A DNA stretch of 31,642 nt, taken from a bacterium. Lineage in GTDB: Bacteria; Patescibacteriota; Minisyncoccia; Phycocordibacterales; VMEP01. Where the stretch lies: contig JAUYLU010000025.1 in the NCBI GenBank assembly GCA_030699625.1, positions 1 through 31,642 of the forward strand, written 5' to 3'. The position numbers and the translations under genes are program-made. The notes below the pieces were generated by a model that was given only the letters and a program-made list of their open reading frames with translations, was not told where the DNA came from and searched no databases. Positions 1 through 7,502 of the stretch are shown piece after piece. The stretch's first letter is position 1. Each line of letters starts with the position of its first letter.

Positions 1-1238
<1,238 letters not shown>

Positions 1239-1382
1239 TCCACGACCCCCTCCCTCGCCATATTCAAAACTACCGTTTTGACCTAGTCGCGGGTCTTCGA
1301 CCCTTTTAGAAACCCACGGTTTCTAATTTTTTCCTCCACGGGAAACTCCCGTTTCCCGACCCCTTCCCCAACATGGTCAAAG
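1239..1382 (-). repeat. Chain of small hairpins between rpsI and grpE with duplicated rpsI 3' end
   Basis: In minus-strand order the gap contains the following. A 16-bp stem overlaps the rpsI stop (1369-1408, arms CCCCAACATGGTCAAA). Next come GGGAAAC/GTTTCCC, TTAGAAACC/GGTTTCTAA, GGGTC/GACCC, and a TCAAAAC/GTTTTGA stem near 1264-1281. The 14-nt sequence GGTCAAAACGGTAG, which ends rpsI (Ser-Lys-Arg-stop), occurs at 1383-1396 and again, identically, at 1270-1283. This looks like a target duplication around an inserted hairpin cluster. Function unknown. Confidence 0.75.
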
Positions 1383-1793
1383 CTACCGTTTTGACCATGT
1401 TGGGGCCTTGCGGGCTTTCTTCAAACCGAACTTCTTGCGCTCCTTCTTGCGCGGGTCGCGCTTGAGATAGCCGAGCTTCTTCAGTTTCGGGCGTTCCGCG
1501 TGGTCGAAAGCGACGAGCGCCCGGGCGATGCCGTGACGGAGCGCCTCGGCCTGCGCGTTCGCGCCGCCACCCGTGATCTTGGCGGAGACGCTCCATTTCT
1601 GCTCGAGCGTTGAGGCTTTGAGGGCCTCTTCGGCGACGGTGCGAAGCGTGTCGGTCTTGAAATAGCCGGAGGCGTGTTCCCCGTTCACCGATACCTCGGT
1701 CTTCGCCGAAGGGGTGAGGCGCACGCGCGCCACTGCGGTCTTGCGGCGACCCACTGCCTCGATATATTCGTTTTTTGACTTTGTCTTTTCCAT
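1383..1793 (-). CDS. rpsI: Small ribosomal subunit protein uS9
   Basis: A 136-residue uS9. Its basic C-terminal tail reaches the P-site tRNA on the 30S head. Recognisable elements are EAVGRRKTAVARVRL near the N-terminus, ITGGGANAQAEALRHGIARAL in the middle, and RKERKKFGLKKARKAP followed by SKR at the end. The ATG is 4 nt from the rplM stop, the conserved L13-S9 pair. No Shine-Dalgarno sequence is evident, so translation is probably coupled. The last codons are part of a strong hairpin, and the terminal 14 nt are repeated downstream at 1270-1283, which suggests an insertion at the stop codon that left the protein end intact. Confidence 0.97.
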   Translation of the reverse strand: MEKTKSKNEYIEAVGRRKTAVARVRLTPSAKTEVSVNGEHASGYFKTDTLRTVAEEALKASTLEQKWSVSAKITGGGANAQAEALRHGIARALVAFDHAERPKLKKLGYLKRDPRKKERKKFGLKKARKAPTWSKR

Positions 1794-1797
1794 ATGA

Positions 1798-2145
1798 TTA
1801 CTCGATGACCGTAAGGCGCTTCATACGCTTCGGGCGGAGGGTGTTCTTCGGGAGCATTCCGTGGATGGCGTGGCGCACCACCTCCCCCACTCCCTTCTTC
1901 TCGATGACCTCGGCCATGGTCGGCTGTTTCAATCCTCCCGGATAGCCGGAATAGCGCGTGTAGGTTTTTTGGGAAAGTTTTTTCGCCGGAATCCGGAGCT
2001 TCGAAGCGTTCACCACTTTCACCTCGACGTCATGGACGACGTTCTTTTTGAACCCTGATTGCTTTTTGCCCATGAGGCACAGCGCCGCTTCGGTGGCGAT
2101 TCTGCCAACGCTCTTCCCGTTCGCGTCGATGGTGTATTTTTCCAT
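1798..2145 (-). CDS. rplM: Large ribosomal subunit protein uL13 (short form)
   Basis: A 115-residue uL13, about 25 residues shorter than typical bacterial L13 (around 142). It begins directly at YTIDANGKSVGRIATEAALCL, so the usual N-terminal lead-in is missing. It retains the core YTRYSGYPGG, the region GEVVRHAIHGMLPKN and the family-typical LRPKRMKRLTVIE end. It is an early assembly protein of the 50S subunit. It lies directly upstream of rpsI. The 77-nt gap to rplQ is entirely filled by a paired 7-nt repeat array (2146-2222), and no normal Shine-Dalgarno sequence precedes the ATG. Confidence 0.95.
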   Translation of the reverse strand: MEKYTIDANGKSVGRIATEAALCLMGKKQSGFKKNVVHDVEVKVVNASKLRIPAKKLSQKTYTRYSGYPGGLKQPTMAEVIEKKGVGEVVRHAIHGMLPKNTLRPKRMKRLTVIE

Positions 2146-2222
2146 AGGTTTTAGCTTTTAGGGGTTAGGTTTTAGGGGGTCTGAATTTCGCTATAAGCTA
2201 CAAGCTACCAGCCAAAAGCTTT
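2146..2222. repeat. Degenerate 7-nt tandem array, inverted pair (word AGCTTNT)
   Basis: The whole rplQ-rplM gap is built from 7-nt steps. The left arm is AGGTTTT, AGCTTTT, AGGGGTT, AGGTTTT, AGGGGGT. After a short spacer the right arm reads ATAAGCT, ACAAGCT, ACCAGCC, AAAAGCT, the reverse complement of the same word. A long imperfect hairpin is possible. A related array lies inside leuS at 19749-19824. Confidence 0.8.
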
Positions 2223-2576
2223 TTATACAAATTCGATGATGGCCATGGTGCTGCCATCGCTTTTGCGGCGCGGGAGCTTGACGATGCGAGTGTAGCCGCC
2301 CGTCCGCTCCTTGTATTTGGGTGCGAGGTCGGTGAAAAGCTTTTTCGAGAGCTTGGCCTCGTTCGAGAGCCGGGTCGAGACGAGGCGGCGGGCGGCATGC
2401 GTATCCTGCTTGGCCGCGGTGACAAGCTTCTCGACATAGGGACGGATCTCTTTCGCCTTCGCCTCGGTCGTCACTATCTTGCCGTGGACGATGAGCGAGC
2501 GCGAAAGCGACCGGAGAAGCGCCTTGCGCTGGTTCCGTTCCCTGCCGAACTTGCGATGTGCCTTGCCGTGTCGCAT
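2223..2576 (-). CDS. rplQ: Large ribosomal subunit protein bL17
   Basis: A 117-residue bL17, a 50S protein near the peptide exit tunnel. The N-terminus MRHGKAHRKFGRERNQRKAL and the following LLRSLSRSLIVHGKIVTTEAKAKE are the family signature, and the C-terminus YTRIVKLPRRKSDGSTMAIIEFV is typical. Length is normal. It follows rpoA in the conserved rpsM-rpsK-rpsD-rpoA-rplQ order. The gap to rpoA is a paired 7-nt array (2583-2660), with no recognisable ribosome-binding site between the array and the ATG. Confidence 0.97.
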   Translation of the reverse strand: MRHGKAHRKFGRERNQRKALLRSLSRSLIVHGKIVTTEAKAKEIRPYVEKLVTAAKQDTHAARRLVSTRLSNEAKLSKKLFTDLAPKYKERTGGYTRIVKLPRRKSDGSTMAIIEFV

Positions 2577-2582
2577 GGTTTT

Positions 2583-2660
2583 AACTCACAACCGACAACC
2601 CACAACCGACAATGGGATCTCCGGATCTCTCTCCGTTGTTGGTTGTTAGTTGTTGGTTAA
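2583..2660. repeat. Degenerate 7-nt tandem array, inverted pair (word GTTGTTN / AACNNAC)
   Basis: Left arm in 7-nt steps: AACTCAC, AACCGAC, AACCCAC, AACCGAC, AATGGGA. Right arm: GTTGTTG, GTTGTTA, GTTGTTG, GTTAA. The arms are complementary and surround a spacer of about 23 nt. The array fills the rpoA-rplQ gap exactly, ending one base before the rpoA stop codon. A similar word occurs in frame in mnmA (12542-12590). Confidence 0.85.
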
Positions 2661-3620
2661 TCATTTGAGCGTGATGCCGTAATTGCCGAGCACGCGCTTT
2701 ATCTCCTGGATGCCCTTTTCGCCGAGCCCCTCGATTTCGAGGAGATCGTCCTTCTTCTTCCGCGCGAGGCCGCCGAGCGTCCGGATGCCTTCTCCCGAAA
2801 CGGCGTTCAGCGTCCTCGTGGAGAAGCCGAGGGCGTCGATTTTGGTCTTGAGCACGTCTTCGGGGATTTCCTTCTTCTCGCCCTCGCCTTCGGCGCCGGC
2901 GGTCGGCGCCTCCGTCTTCTCGATCTCCTCCTCCTTGAAGCCGACGATGGCCTTGAGCTGGTGGATCATGGTCTCGATCGATTTCTCGAGCGCTTCGCGC
3001 GGGGTGAGCGTGCCGTCCGTCTCGATGGAAATGCGGAGGCGGTTATGGTCGGTGCGGTCGCCGACGCGCATGTTCTCCACCTCGTAGTTCACGCGGCGGA
3101 TGGGCGTGTAGATGGCGTCGAGGGCGATGACGCCGATGTCCACCTTGTCCTTCTGGTGGACCTCCTTCGGCACGTAGCCGAGGCCTTTCTCGACGTCGAT
3201 TTCGGCGGAGAGCGTGGTTTTCCCGGTGATCTCGCAGATGTACTGGTCGGGATTCAGCACTTCCACCTGGCCCGGGGTCTTGAGGTCGCCCGCGGCGACC
3301 ACCTTCGGCCCCTTCGCCGAGAGCGAGACCGACTGCTTGTCGCCGCCCGCGATCTTGAAACGCACCTTCTTCAAATTGAGGAGGATGGCCACCACGTCTT
3401 CCTTGACCCCGTCGATGACGGAAAATTCGTGCGGCACCTCGTTCAGCTTGACCGAGGTGATGGCCGCGCCCGGAAGCGACGAGAGGATGATGCGGCGCAG
3501 GGAATTGCCGAGAGTGTGACCGTAGCCGGGGTAAAGGCCGTCGATCTCGTAGACGCCCGAAATGCCATCTTCTTTGATGACTTTCGGCTTCGACGGCAAA
3601 ATGATGCTGTATTCGCTCAT
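2661..3620 (-). CDS. rpoA: RNA polymerase alpha subunit
   Basis: A full-length 319-residue alpha subunit. The N-terminal dimerisation and assembly domain (about 1-235) contains GVYEIDGLYPGYGHTLGNSLRRILSSLPGAA-type sequence, with the GHTLGNSLRR block clear, plus YVPKEVHQKDK and AIYTPIRRVNYEVENMRVGD. An acidic linker (about 236-258) leads to the alpha-CTD, with TRTLNAVSGEGIRTLGGLA and the helix-hairpin-helix IEGLGEKGIQEIKRVLGNYG. It assembles beta/beta' and contacts promoters and activators. It lies in the usual rpsD-rpoA-rplQ order, 26 nt after rpsD. A complete CTD in so reduced a genome implies that alpha-dependent regulation is kept. Confidence 0.98.
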   Translation of the reverse strand: MSEYSIILPSKPKVIKEDGISGVYEIDGLYPGYGHTLGNSLRRIILSSLPGAAITSVKLNEVPHEFSVIDGVKEDVVAILLNLKKVRFKIAGGDKQSVSLSAKGPKVVAAGDLKTPGQVEVLNPDQYICEITGKTTLSAEIDVEKGLGYVPKEVHQKDKVDIGVIALDAIYTPIRRVNYEVENMRVGDRTDHNRLRISIETDGTLTPREALEKSIETMIHQLKAIVGFKEEEIEKTEAPTAGAEGEGEKKEIPEDVLKTKIDALGFSTRTLNAVSGEGIRTLGGLARKKKDDLLEIEGLGEKGIQEIKRVLGNYGITLK

Positions 3621-3646
3621 GACTCAATCGTTTTATATTGGTAACG

Positions 3647-4246
3647 TTACCGGCTGTAGAACTCGATGACCGAATTCAGGTTGTAGGCCCGGTCGGTGTC
3701 CTTCGGCGCTCCCTGCACTTCCGCCACCCCTTCCGCGCTCACCTTGAGCCAGTTGGGATAGGAATATTTCTCGAGCCGCTCGCGCAGATCCTTGAAAGGG
3801 CCGATTCCCTTGCTCCCTTCGCGCACCGCGATCGCATCGCCTTTCTTCACTCGGTACGACGGGATGGTGACCTTCCTCCCGTTCACGGTAATGTGGCCGT
3901 GAGAGACAAGCTGGCGGGCGAGGGCGCGCGAGGCGGCGAGGCCGAGGCGGTAAGCGACGTTGTCGAGCCGCGTCTCGAGGGCCTCGTAGAGCGCCTCGGT
4001 GGGGTTCGCGCCCTTTTTCTCGCGCACATACTTCACGTAGTTCGCGAATTGCTTCTCCGAAATGCCGTAGCTGTGGCGCACCTTCTGCTTTTCGGCGAGG
4101 TACGAGCCGAACTCGGAGCGCACCGATTTATGCTTTTTCTCCGACTCGAGCTTTCCCGGCGGATACGGTTTTCGCTTAAAAGCGCACTTATCGCGCCCGC
4201 AGAGCGATTCACCGAGACGGCGGCAGATTTTGCATGAAATTCTCAT
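3647..4246 (-). CDS. rpsD: Small ribosomal subunit protein uS4, zinc-binding form
   Basis: A 199-residue uS4, a primary 16S rRNA-binding assembly protein. The N-terminus has four cysteines (residues 5, 8, 16 and 21: CKIC...LCGRDKC), the zinc-ribbon (C+) form. The S4 RNA-binding domain follows at about 90-155, with ETRLDNVAYRLGLAASRALARQLVSHGHI and VTIPSYRVKKGD visible in pieces. It lies between rpsK and rpoA. An AAGGAG sequence on the minus strand lies about 35 nt upstream of the ATG, too far to act directly. The intervening 30 nt carry a GCGAGCGAAGCGAG-type motif and may be an insertion that displaced the ATG. Confidence 0.97.
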   Translation of the reverse strand: MRISCKICRRLGESLCGRDKCAFKRKPYPPGKLESEKKHKSVRSEFGSYLAEKQKVRHSYGISEKQFANYVKYVREKKGANPTEALYEALETRLDNVAYRLGLAASRALARQLVSHGHITVNGRKVTIPSYRVKKGDAIAVREGSKGIGPFKDLRERLEKYSYPNWLKVSAEGVAEVQGAPKDTDRAYNLNSVIEFYSR

Positions 4247-4290
4247 ATGTTTTCTTGGCGAGCGAAGCGAGACTTAATGTTCGCTCCTTA
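4247..4290 (-). repeat. Short insertion-like motif separating a Shine-Dalgarno sequence from the rpsD start
   Basis: Reading the minus strand, AAGGAGCGAACAT is followed by TAAGTCTCGCTTCGCTCGCC, AAGAAA and then ACATATGAG. ACAT occurs on both sides. Removing about 30 nt restores AAGGAG, a 7-nt spacer and ATG, an ideal start. The same core, TCTCGCTTCGCTCGC plus AAGAAAA, lies just upstream of the exonuclease start (13752-13785). Confidence 0.5.
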
Positions 4291-4295
4291 ATTTC

Positions 4296-4730
4296 CTAAA
4301 TCTTTCTCGGCTTCTTCGGTTGCGGCCCGTTATGCGGCACCGGGGTCATGTCTTTGATGGACGTAAGGTCGATGCCCCGCGCCGCAAATGCGCGGACGGT
4401 GGATTCGCGGCCGGAACCCGTGCCTTTCACCACCACCGCCGCTTCCTTGGCTCCGAGCGCCTGCGCTTTCTCGCCGACGAGGTCACCCACCTTCGAGGCG
4501 GCGAAAGGGGTGCCTTTCTTCGCTCCCTTGAAGCCGAGCGAGCCGCTTGAGGACCAGACGAGAACGTTTCCGGCGGTGTCGGTAAAGGCCGCCCTTGTGT
4601 TGTTATAGGTCGACTCAACGTAGAGGACGCCCGAAGTCACTTTCTTTTTCGGCGTCTTCGAGGCGCCATGCGCCTTTGCGCCCTCGGCCGCCGTTCCCTC
4701 CTCTTTTTTGGCTATGCGCTTCTTTCCCAT
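4296..4730 (-). CDS. rpsK: Small ribosomal subunit protein uS11
   Basis: A 144-residue uS11, part of the 30S platform. The lysine- and alanine-rich N-terminal extension (MGKKRIAKKEEGTAAEG) is followed by the conserved VTSGVLYVESTYNNTRAAFTDT region, then WSSSGSLGFKGAKKGTPFAA and STVRAFAARGIDLTSIKDMTPVPHNGPQPKK with the PHNG-xxPKKPRKI ending. The ATG at 4728-4730 is chosen over an in-frame start 27 nt further up because that one lies inside the inserted inverted-repeat element (4731-4848). The ATG directly abuts the element end (AACAGG-ATG), so there is no spaced ribosome-binding site. Confidence 0.96.
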   Translation of the reverse strand: MGKKRIAKKEEGTAAEGAKAHGASKTPKKKVTSGVLYVESTYNNTRAAFTDTAGNVLVWSSSGSLGFKGAKKGTPFAASKVGDLVGEKAQALGAKEAAVVVKGTGSGRESTVRAFAARGIDLTSIKDMTPVPHNGPQPKKPRKI

Positions 4731-4848
4731 CCTGTTAGAAGCAGGTCGCGGTCGCAATGACCCCCGCGGAGTTAATTTTGCTTATTTTTGATCGCCCTTT
4801 TTTCATAATCGTGATTTTTGTGTTTACGCGACCGCGGCTTCTAACAGG
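4731..4848. mobile_element. CCTGTTAGA inverted-repeat element, copy 1 (at rpsK start)
   Basis: A 118-bp element. The plus strand begins CCTGTTAGAAGC-AGGT-CGCGGTCGC and ends GCGACCGCG-GCTTCTAACAGG: 12 bp of stem, a 4-nt one-sided bulge, then 9 bp of stem, with an AT-rich interior. On the minus strand it is bracketed by ATGGGA on both sides (4849-4854 and 4725-4730). The downstream copy is the rpsK start codon plus its second codon, so this looks like a target-site duplication spanning the start codon. No ORF of its own. Non-autonomous, MITE-like; the mobilising enzyme is unknown. Confidence 0.8.
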
Positions 4849-4912
4849 TCCCATGGCAAAATCGAACAATAACCTTAATTTTCTTCTTTGTAAAGGTTCC
4901 TTGCCTTGGCGT

Positions 4913-5293
4913 TTAGGTCTTTTCTACCTTCCGGCGGCCGCTGCCCATGGTCTTTCTGACGTTGCCGCGGACCGTCCTCGAATTCGTTTTAGTGCGCTGG
5001 CCGCGGACCGGGAGCTTCTTCTGGTGCCGCACCCCGCGGTAGCACTTGATATCCTTGAGGCGCTTCACATTGCCCGCCACCTCGCGCTTGAGGTCGCCCT
5101 CGAGCTTTTCTCCCTCCACGAGCTTTCGCACCCGCTGCTCTTCTTCGGGTGAGAGATCCTTCGGGCGCTTGCCTGCATCGACGTTCGCTTCCGTGAGGAT
5201 GCGGAGCGCCTTCGGACGGCCAATGCCGTAGAACACGGTGAGTCCGATTTCGAGGCGCTTCTGTTCGGGGACGGTGATGCCGAGGATTCTCAT
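4913..5293 (-). CDS. rpsM: Small ribosomal subunit protein uS13
   Basis: A 126-residue uS13, the 30S head protein that contacts the 50S subunit and P-site tRNA. MRILGITVPEQKRLEIGLTV begins the protein. The helix-two-turn-helix region GRPKALRILTEANVD, the coiled helices around EEEQRVRKLVEGEKLEGDLKRE and the basic tail RGVRHQKKLPVRGQRTKTNS with GSGRRK follow. Length is normal. It sits between rpmJ and rpsK as in other bacteria. The ATG abuts inverted-repeat element copy 2. A good Shine-Dalgarno sequence (AGGGA) exists at the end of rpmJ, but it is spaced for the extra ATG on the far side of the element (5416-5418), not for the used start. Confidence 0.97.
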   Translation of the reverse strand: MRILGITVPEQKRLEIGLTVFYGIGRPKALRILTEANVDAGKRPKDLSPEEEQRVRKLVEGEKLEGDLKREVAGNVKRLKDIKCYRGVRHQKKLPVRGQRTKTNSRTVRGNVRKTMGSGRRKVEKT

Positions 5294-5411
5294 CCTGTTA
5301 GAGGCAGGTCACGGTCACCCGTGCCGCAGCGTGGTTTTTATTTGTTTCGACCTTTTGTTTGTTTTTCATAATGTATCTTTCGTACCACTCGTGACTGTGG
5401 CCTCTAACAGG
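5294..5411. mobile_element. CCTGTTAGA inverted-repeat element, copy 2 (at rpsM start)
   Basis: 118 bp, the same length and plan as copy 1, but with paired changes. Plus-strand ends are CCTGTTAGAGGC-AGGT-CACGGTCAC and GTGACTGTG-GCCTCTAACAGG. Relative to copy 1, A to G in the left arm is matched by T to C in the right (GAAGC/GCTTC becomes GAGGC/GCCTC), and the CGCGGTCGC arm changes to CACGGTCAC while its partner becomes GTGACTGTG. Pairing is preserved apart from one wobble or mismatch. Flanks on the minus strand are ATGAAGT (5412-5418) and ATGAGAA at the rpsM start. The upstream ATG has AGGGA 8 nt ahead of it. Confidence 0.8.
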
Positions 5412-5423
5412 ACTTCATTGTCG

Positions 5424-5537
5424 TTATCCCTGTTTCTGCTTATGGCGCGAATTCTTGCACACGACCCGCACGCGGCCGCCGCGCCGGACGACCTTGCAGA
5501 GGGGGCATATTCGTTTGACCGAGCTCCTTACCCGCAT
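5424..5537 (-). CDS. rpmJ: Large ribosomal subunit protein bL36
   Basis: A 37-residue bL36 in the canonical infA-rpmJ-rpsM position. The translation begins [20 protein letters not shown] and ends [10 protein letters not shown]. The zinc ligands are present (Cys11, Cys14, Cys27 and His32), so this is the C+ form. It is the smallest 50S protein and stabilises 23S rRNA near the base of the L7/L12 stalk. The ATG is at 5535-5537 and the TAA at 5424-5426. No clear Shine-Dalgarno sequence; a weak terminator-like hairpin precedes the start. Confidence 0.96.
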   Translation of the reverse strand: MRVRSSVKRICPLCKVVRRGGRVRVVCKNSRHKQKQG

Positions 5538-5555
5538 GATTGTTGCAAACACTTA

Positions 5556-5582
5556 AAAAAGAGGGATATGCTCCCTTCTTTG
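5556..5582 (-). terminator. Weak terminator-like hairpin between infA and rpmJ
   Basis: On the minus strand AAGGGA-GCATA-TCCCT is followed by CTTTTTT. The stem is only 5-6 bp. It could attenuate read-through from infA into the ribosomal genes, or simply be a leftover. Confidence 0.35.
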
Positions 5583-5607
5583 GTGGAACGTTCCTAATAT
5601 ACAGTAT

Positions 5608-5832
5608 TCAAAGACGCTTTACAATACGGTTGCCGGTTTTGCTCCCGTATTCATCGAGCTTTACGGAGACCTTGTCGCCGACGAGGACCCGGATACGGTG
5701 GAGGCGCATTTTGCCCGAAAGGTGGGCCATAAGCTCCTGTCCGTCGTCAAGCTTTATTTTGAAGAGCGTCGAGGGCAATGCCTCAATCACCATTCCTGTC
5801 GCGAGCGATTCTCCTCTCTCCTTTTCGTCCAT
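5608..5832 (-). CDS. infA: Translation initiation factor IF-1
   Basis: A 74-residue IF-1, an OB-fold protein that occupies the 30S A site during initiation. Diagnostic stretches are VIEALPSTLFKIKLDDGQELMAHLSGKMR, MRLHRIRVLVGDKVSVKLDEYG and the ending GNRIVKRL. Length is normal. It is the first gene after the promoter at 5964-5992 and heads the operon with rpmJ and rpsM. The ATG abuts element copy 3 (AACAGG-ATG). A second ATG on the other side of the element (5947-5949) lies only about 7 nt from the expected transcript start. Confidence 0.97.
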   Translation of the reverse strand: MDEKERGESLATGMVIEALPSTLFKIKLDDGQELMAHLSGKMRLHRIRVLVGDKVSVKLDEYGSKTGNRIVKRL

Positions 5833-5943
5833 CCTGTTAGAAGTTAAACACTAAAGAGACGCTGTTAACAATATCAGAGCCGCAAGGCGACTTCGCTCTT
5901 TTTGTTTTTTCGACCCTAAGACTGCCGGTGAACTTCTAACAGG
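5833..5943. mobile_element. CCTGTTAGA inverted-repeat element, copy 3 (at infA start)
   Basis: 111 bp with 13-bp ends, CCTGTTAGAAGTT and AACTTCTAACAGG. The interior contains a small AGAGC/GCTCT hairpin and a T-rich stretch. Minus-strand flanks are ATGGAT (5944-5949) and ATGGAC (infA start), a near-perfect duplication of the start codon and its context. The element separates the operon promoter from the infA ATG. Confidence 0.8.
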
Positions 5944-5963
5944 ATCCATATAGAGACTTTGCT

Positions 5964-5992
5964 ATCGTACCAGACGCCCTACAGAGCGTCAA
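5964..5992 (-). promoter_or_regulatory. Sigma-70-type promoter of the infA-rpsI operon
   Basis: Minus strand: -35 TTGACG (5987-5992), exactly 17 nt, then -10 TACGAT (5964-5969). The expected transcript start, near 5957, lies about 7 nt before the ATG at 5947-5949 outside element copy 3. A second, weaker TTGACC-17-TTAATT arrangement is seen further upstream (around 6063-6092). Confidence 0.75.
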
Positions 5993-6092
5993 ACCCCATG
6001 AGATAAAATCTTTTGAACGTGTGGCCAGGTTGGTGTGCTTACTGAAATCGGCGCTTGCGATAAAAATTAACTGTCGCTATCTCACGGGGTCA

Positions 6093-6165
6093 AACCGGGT
6101 AGTGAATTTTACCGCGGGCTTACGCCATGCGCCAAGGGCGCGACGGCAAAATCTACTACCTGGTT
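6093..6165. repeat. Inverted repeat between the baseplate-J-like gene and the infA promoter
   Basis: Arms at 6093-6114 and 6144-6165 match as reverse complements at 18 of 22 positions (one arm starts AACCGGGTAGTGAATTTT). They enclose GCGCC-AAG-GGCGC. No T-run follows, so it is not an obvious intrinsic terminator. The rest of the 5944-6170 gap holds the infA promoter and no gene that I can recognise. Confidence 0.6.
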
Positions 6166-6170
6166 CAAAC

Positions 6171-7487
6171 TTATTCGAGCACGGTCGTCACCTCGATGTC
6201 GTCCTTGTCATCGGGAAGCGACTGCGCCCAGAACGGCGAGAGCGAAAGCTCGGCCCGGTCGACTGCCCCGTAGCGCGAGAGTATCGACTGGAAGCTTTTC
6301 TTCGGCTTCCCCTTGAGTTCGTCGGCGAGCGCGTCCTTGTCGAGCGCCCAGACGACGGTGGCGGGGCCGGAGAGCGAGATGGTGATGGTACCGAAGCGCG
6401 GGTAGTCGATGGACTCCTTGTTTTTCACGGCGAGCGAGAGGGCGTCGAGCGTCGGGCTCTCAACGGGAGCGCCGTCAAAGCCGTCCACCGAGGTCTGGGC
6501 GATGAATTTGGCGAGGTCGCCGCGGTTCCAAAGGAGCGCGTAAAACTTTCCTTCTTTCTCGACGGTCACGTTCTTGGTTCCCTCGCCGCCGGCCACCTTG
6601 AGATCGGAGAAATCAAGAAAAACGCCGCTCTCATAGAGGATGTATCCCTCGGGCACGTTCTTTTTCGCCTCGGCGAGAAGGATTTCCCGAAGCCGTGACT
6701 CAAGCACGCGCTTCGCGTCCGCTTCATCGTCCGGTGAAATGGCGTAGGCCATGCCGATCATGCCGCCCTGCATGTTCGTTTTCGAACGGGCGTAGAACTT
6801 CGCGTAGCGGGCGGTGCCCTTGAATCCCGGCAGAGTGAAATCGGTCTTCCCGATGTTGTACTCTTCGCCCGGCTCGTCGGCGTAGACCACGGTCTCGACG
6901 CTTCCCAGAACGGTTTTTCCGTCTCCGTCTACTTTGGTGCCCGGCACCGTGATGGCGCTCGCGATGCGGTAAATCTTGCCGTCCGCGGTCTCGAAGCGGG
7001 TATTCTTGATGAGCTTCTGGGCGCTCGGCCCGTAGGCGTTGTAGACGATGATGGTGCCCGAGGCCTTCCGCTTCACTTCCTTCTGGCCGGTCGCCTGCGC
7101 TTCCATTGATTCCGTACGAGAAAGCTCAAGCGTATTGAAGTGGAGCGGCGTGGCGCCGTCCTTGCTCGCGAGGGCGGATTTCGAGACGGTGACCGTGGCG
7201 CGTTTCGGGTAGACCGTCACCTCGGCACCGACGAAGAGGAGCGAAAGCGAGAAAAGGAGGAAGACGAACGAGACGAGGGCGACGCCGTAGGCGCCGCGCC
7301 ACTTGAACCGCGGCTGGTCGGGCGGCGCATCAGGCGTTCGCGATTCCTTCGGAGGCTCTTTGGGAGGCTTCTTTCCGCTTCCGGAATTCCCGTGCGAGAC
7401 GGGAAGCCTCGCCTCCTCGCGCGGCGCGGGGGGTTCTGGCCTTTTGCGTTTTTTGTGTATGACGATGTCTTGGATCGACCGGGCCAT
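6171..7487 (-). CDS. Membrane-anchored baseplate-J-like protein
   Basis: 438 residues. Residues 1-65 are a proline- and charge-rich cytoplasmic tail. One strong membrane segment spans about 69-92 (GVALVSFVFLLFSLSLLFVG). A large outside domain follows, with ASGTIIVYNAYGPSAQKLI, NTRFETADGKIYRI, PGEEYNIGKTDFTLPGFKG and YAKFYARS. These blocks resemble the baseplate-J/gp47-like domain annotated in many Patescibacteria membrane proteins; this is family recollection, not a search. It is 15 nt downstream of the FtsA/PilM-like gene, so the two probably form one envelope-associated unit. Function unknown; a cell-surface or pilus-assembly role is inference. Confidence 0.65.
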   Translation of the reverse strand: MARSIQDIVIHKKRKRPEPPAPREEARLPVSHGNSGSGKKPPKEPPKESRTPDAPPDQPRFKWRGAYGVALVSFVFLLFSLSLLFVGAEVTVYPKRATVTVSKSALASKDGATPLHFNTLELSRTESMEAQATGQKEVKRKASGTIIVYNAYGPSAQKLIKNTRFETADGKIYRIASAITVPGTKVDGDGKTVLGSVETVVYADEPGEEYNIGKTDFTLPGFKGTARYAKFYARSKTNMQGGMIGMAYAISPDDEADAKRVLESRLREILLAEAKKNVPEGYILYESGVFLDFSDLKVAGGEGTKNVTVEKEGKFYALLWNRGDLAKFIAQTSVDGFDGAPVESPTLDALSLAVKNKESIDYPRFGTITISLSGPATVVWALDKDALADELKGKPKKSFQSILSRYGAVDRAELSLSPFWAQSLPDDKDDIEVTTVLE

Positions 7488-7502
7488 TGCGGGCTTTTAT
7501 TG

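Noticed and set aside
2146..2660. The 7-nt arrays as CRISPR
   Set aside because: No 20-40-nt repeats with unique spacers; units are 7 nt, degenerate and inverted, and no cas gene is visible.
4731..4757. Longer rpsK start inside the element, giving nine extra residues
   Set aside because: The extra residues are encoded by the element arm and do not resemble uS11; other genes show the same pattern of the element ending at the ATG.
4731..4848. Elements as introns, because the minus strand reads GT...AG with CTAAC near the end
   Set aside because: These letters follow from the inverted-repeat ends. There is no spliceosome or group I/II core, and the start codon is intact without splicing. Excision is kept only as a testable option.
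6093..6170. Possible tRNA, because of GGTTCAAAC near 6161
   Set aside because: No acceptor stem, anticodon arm or T-stem pairing can be drawn; the sequence is part of an inverted repeat.
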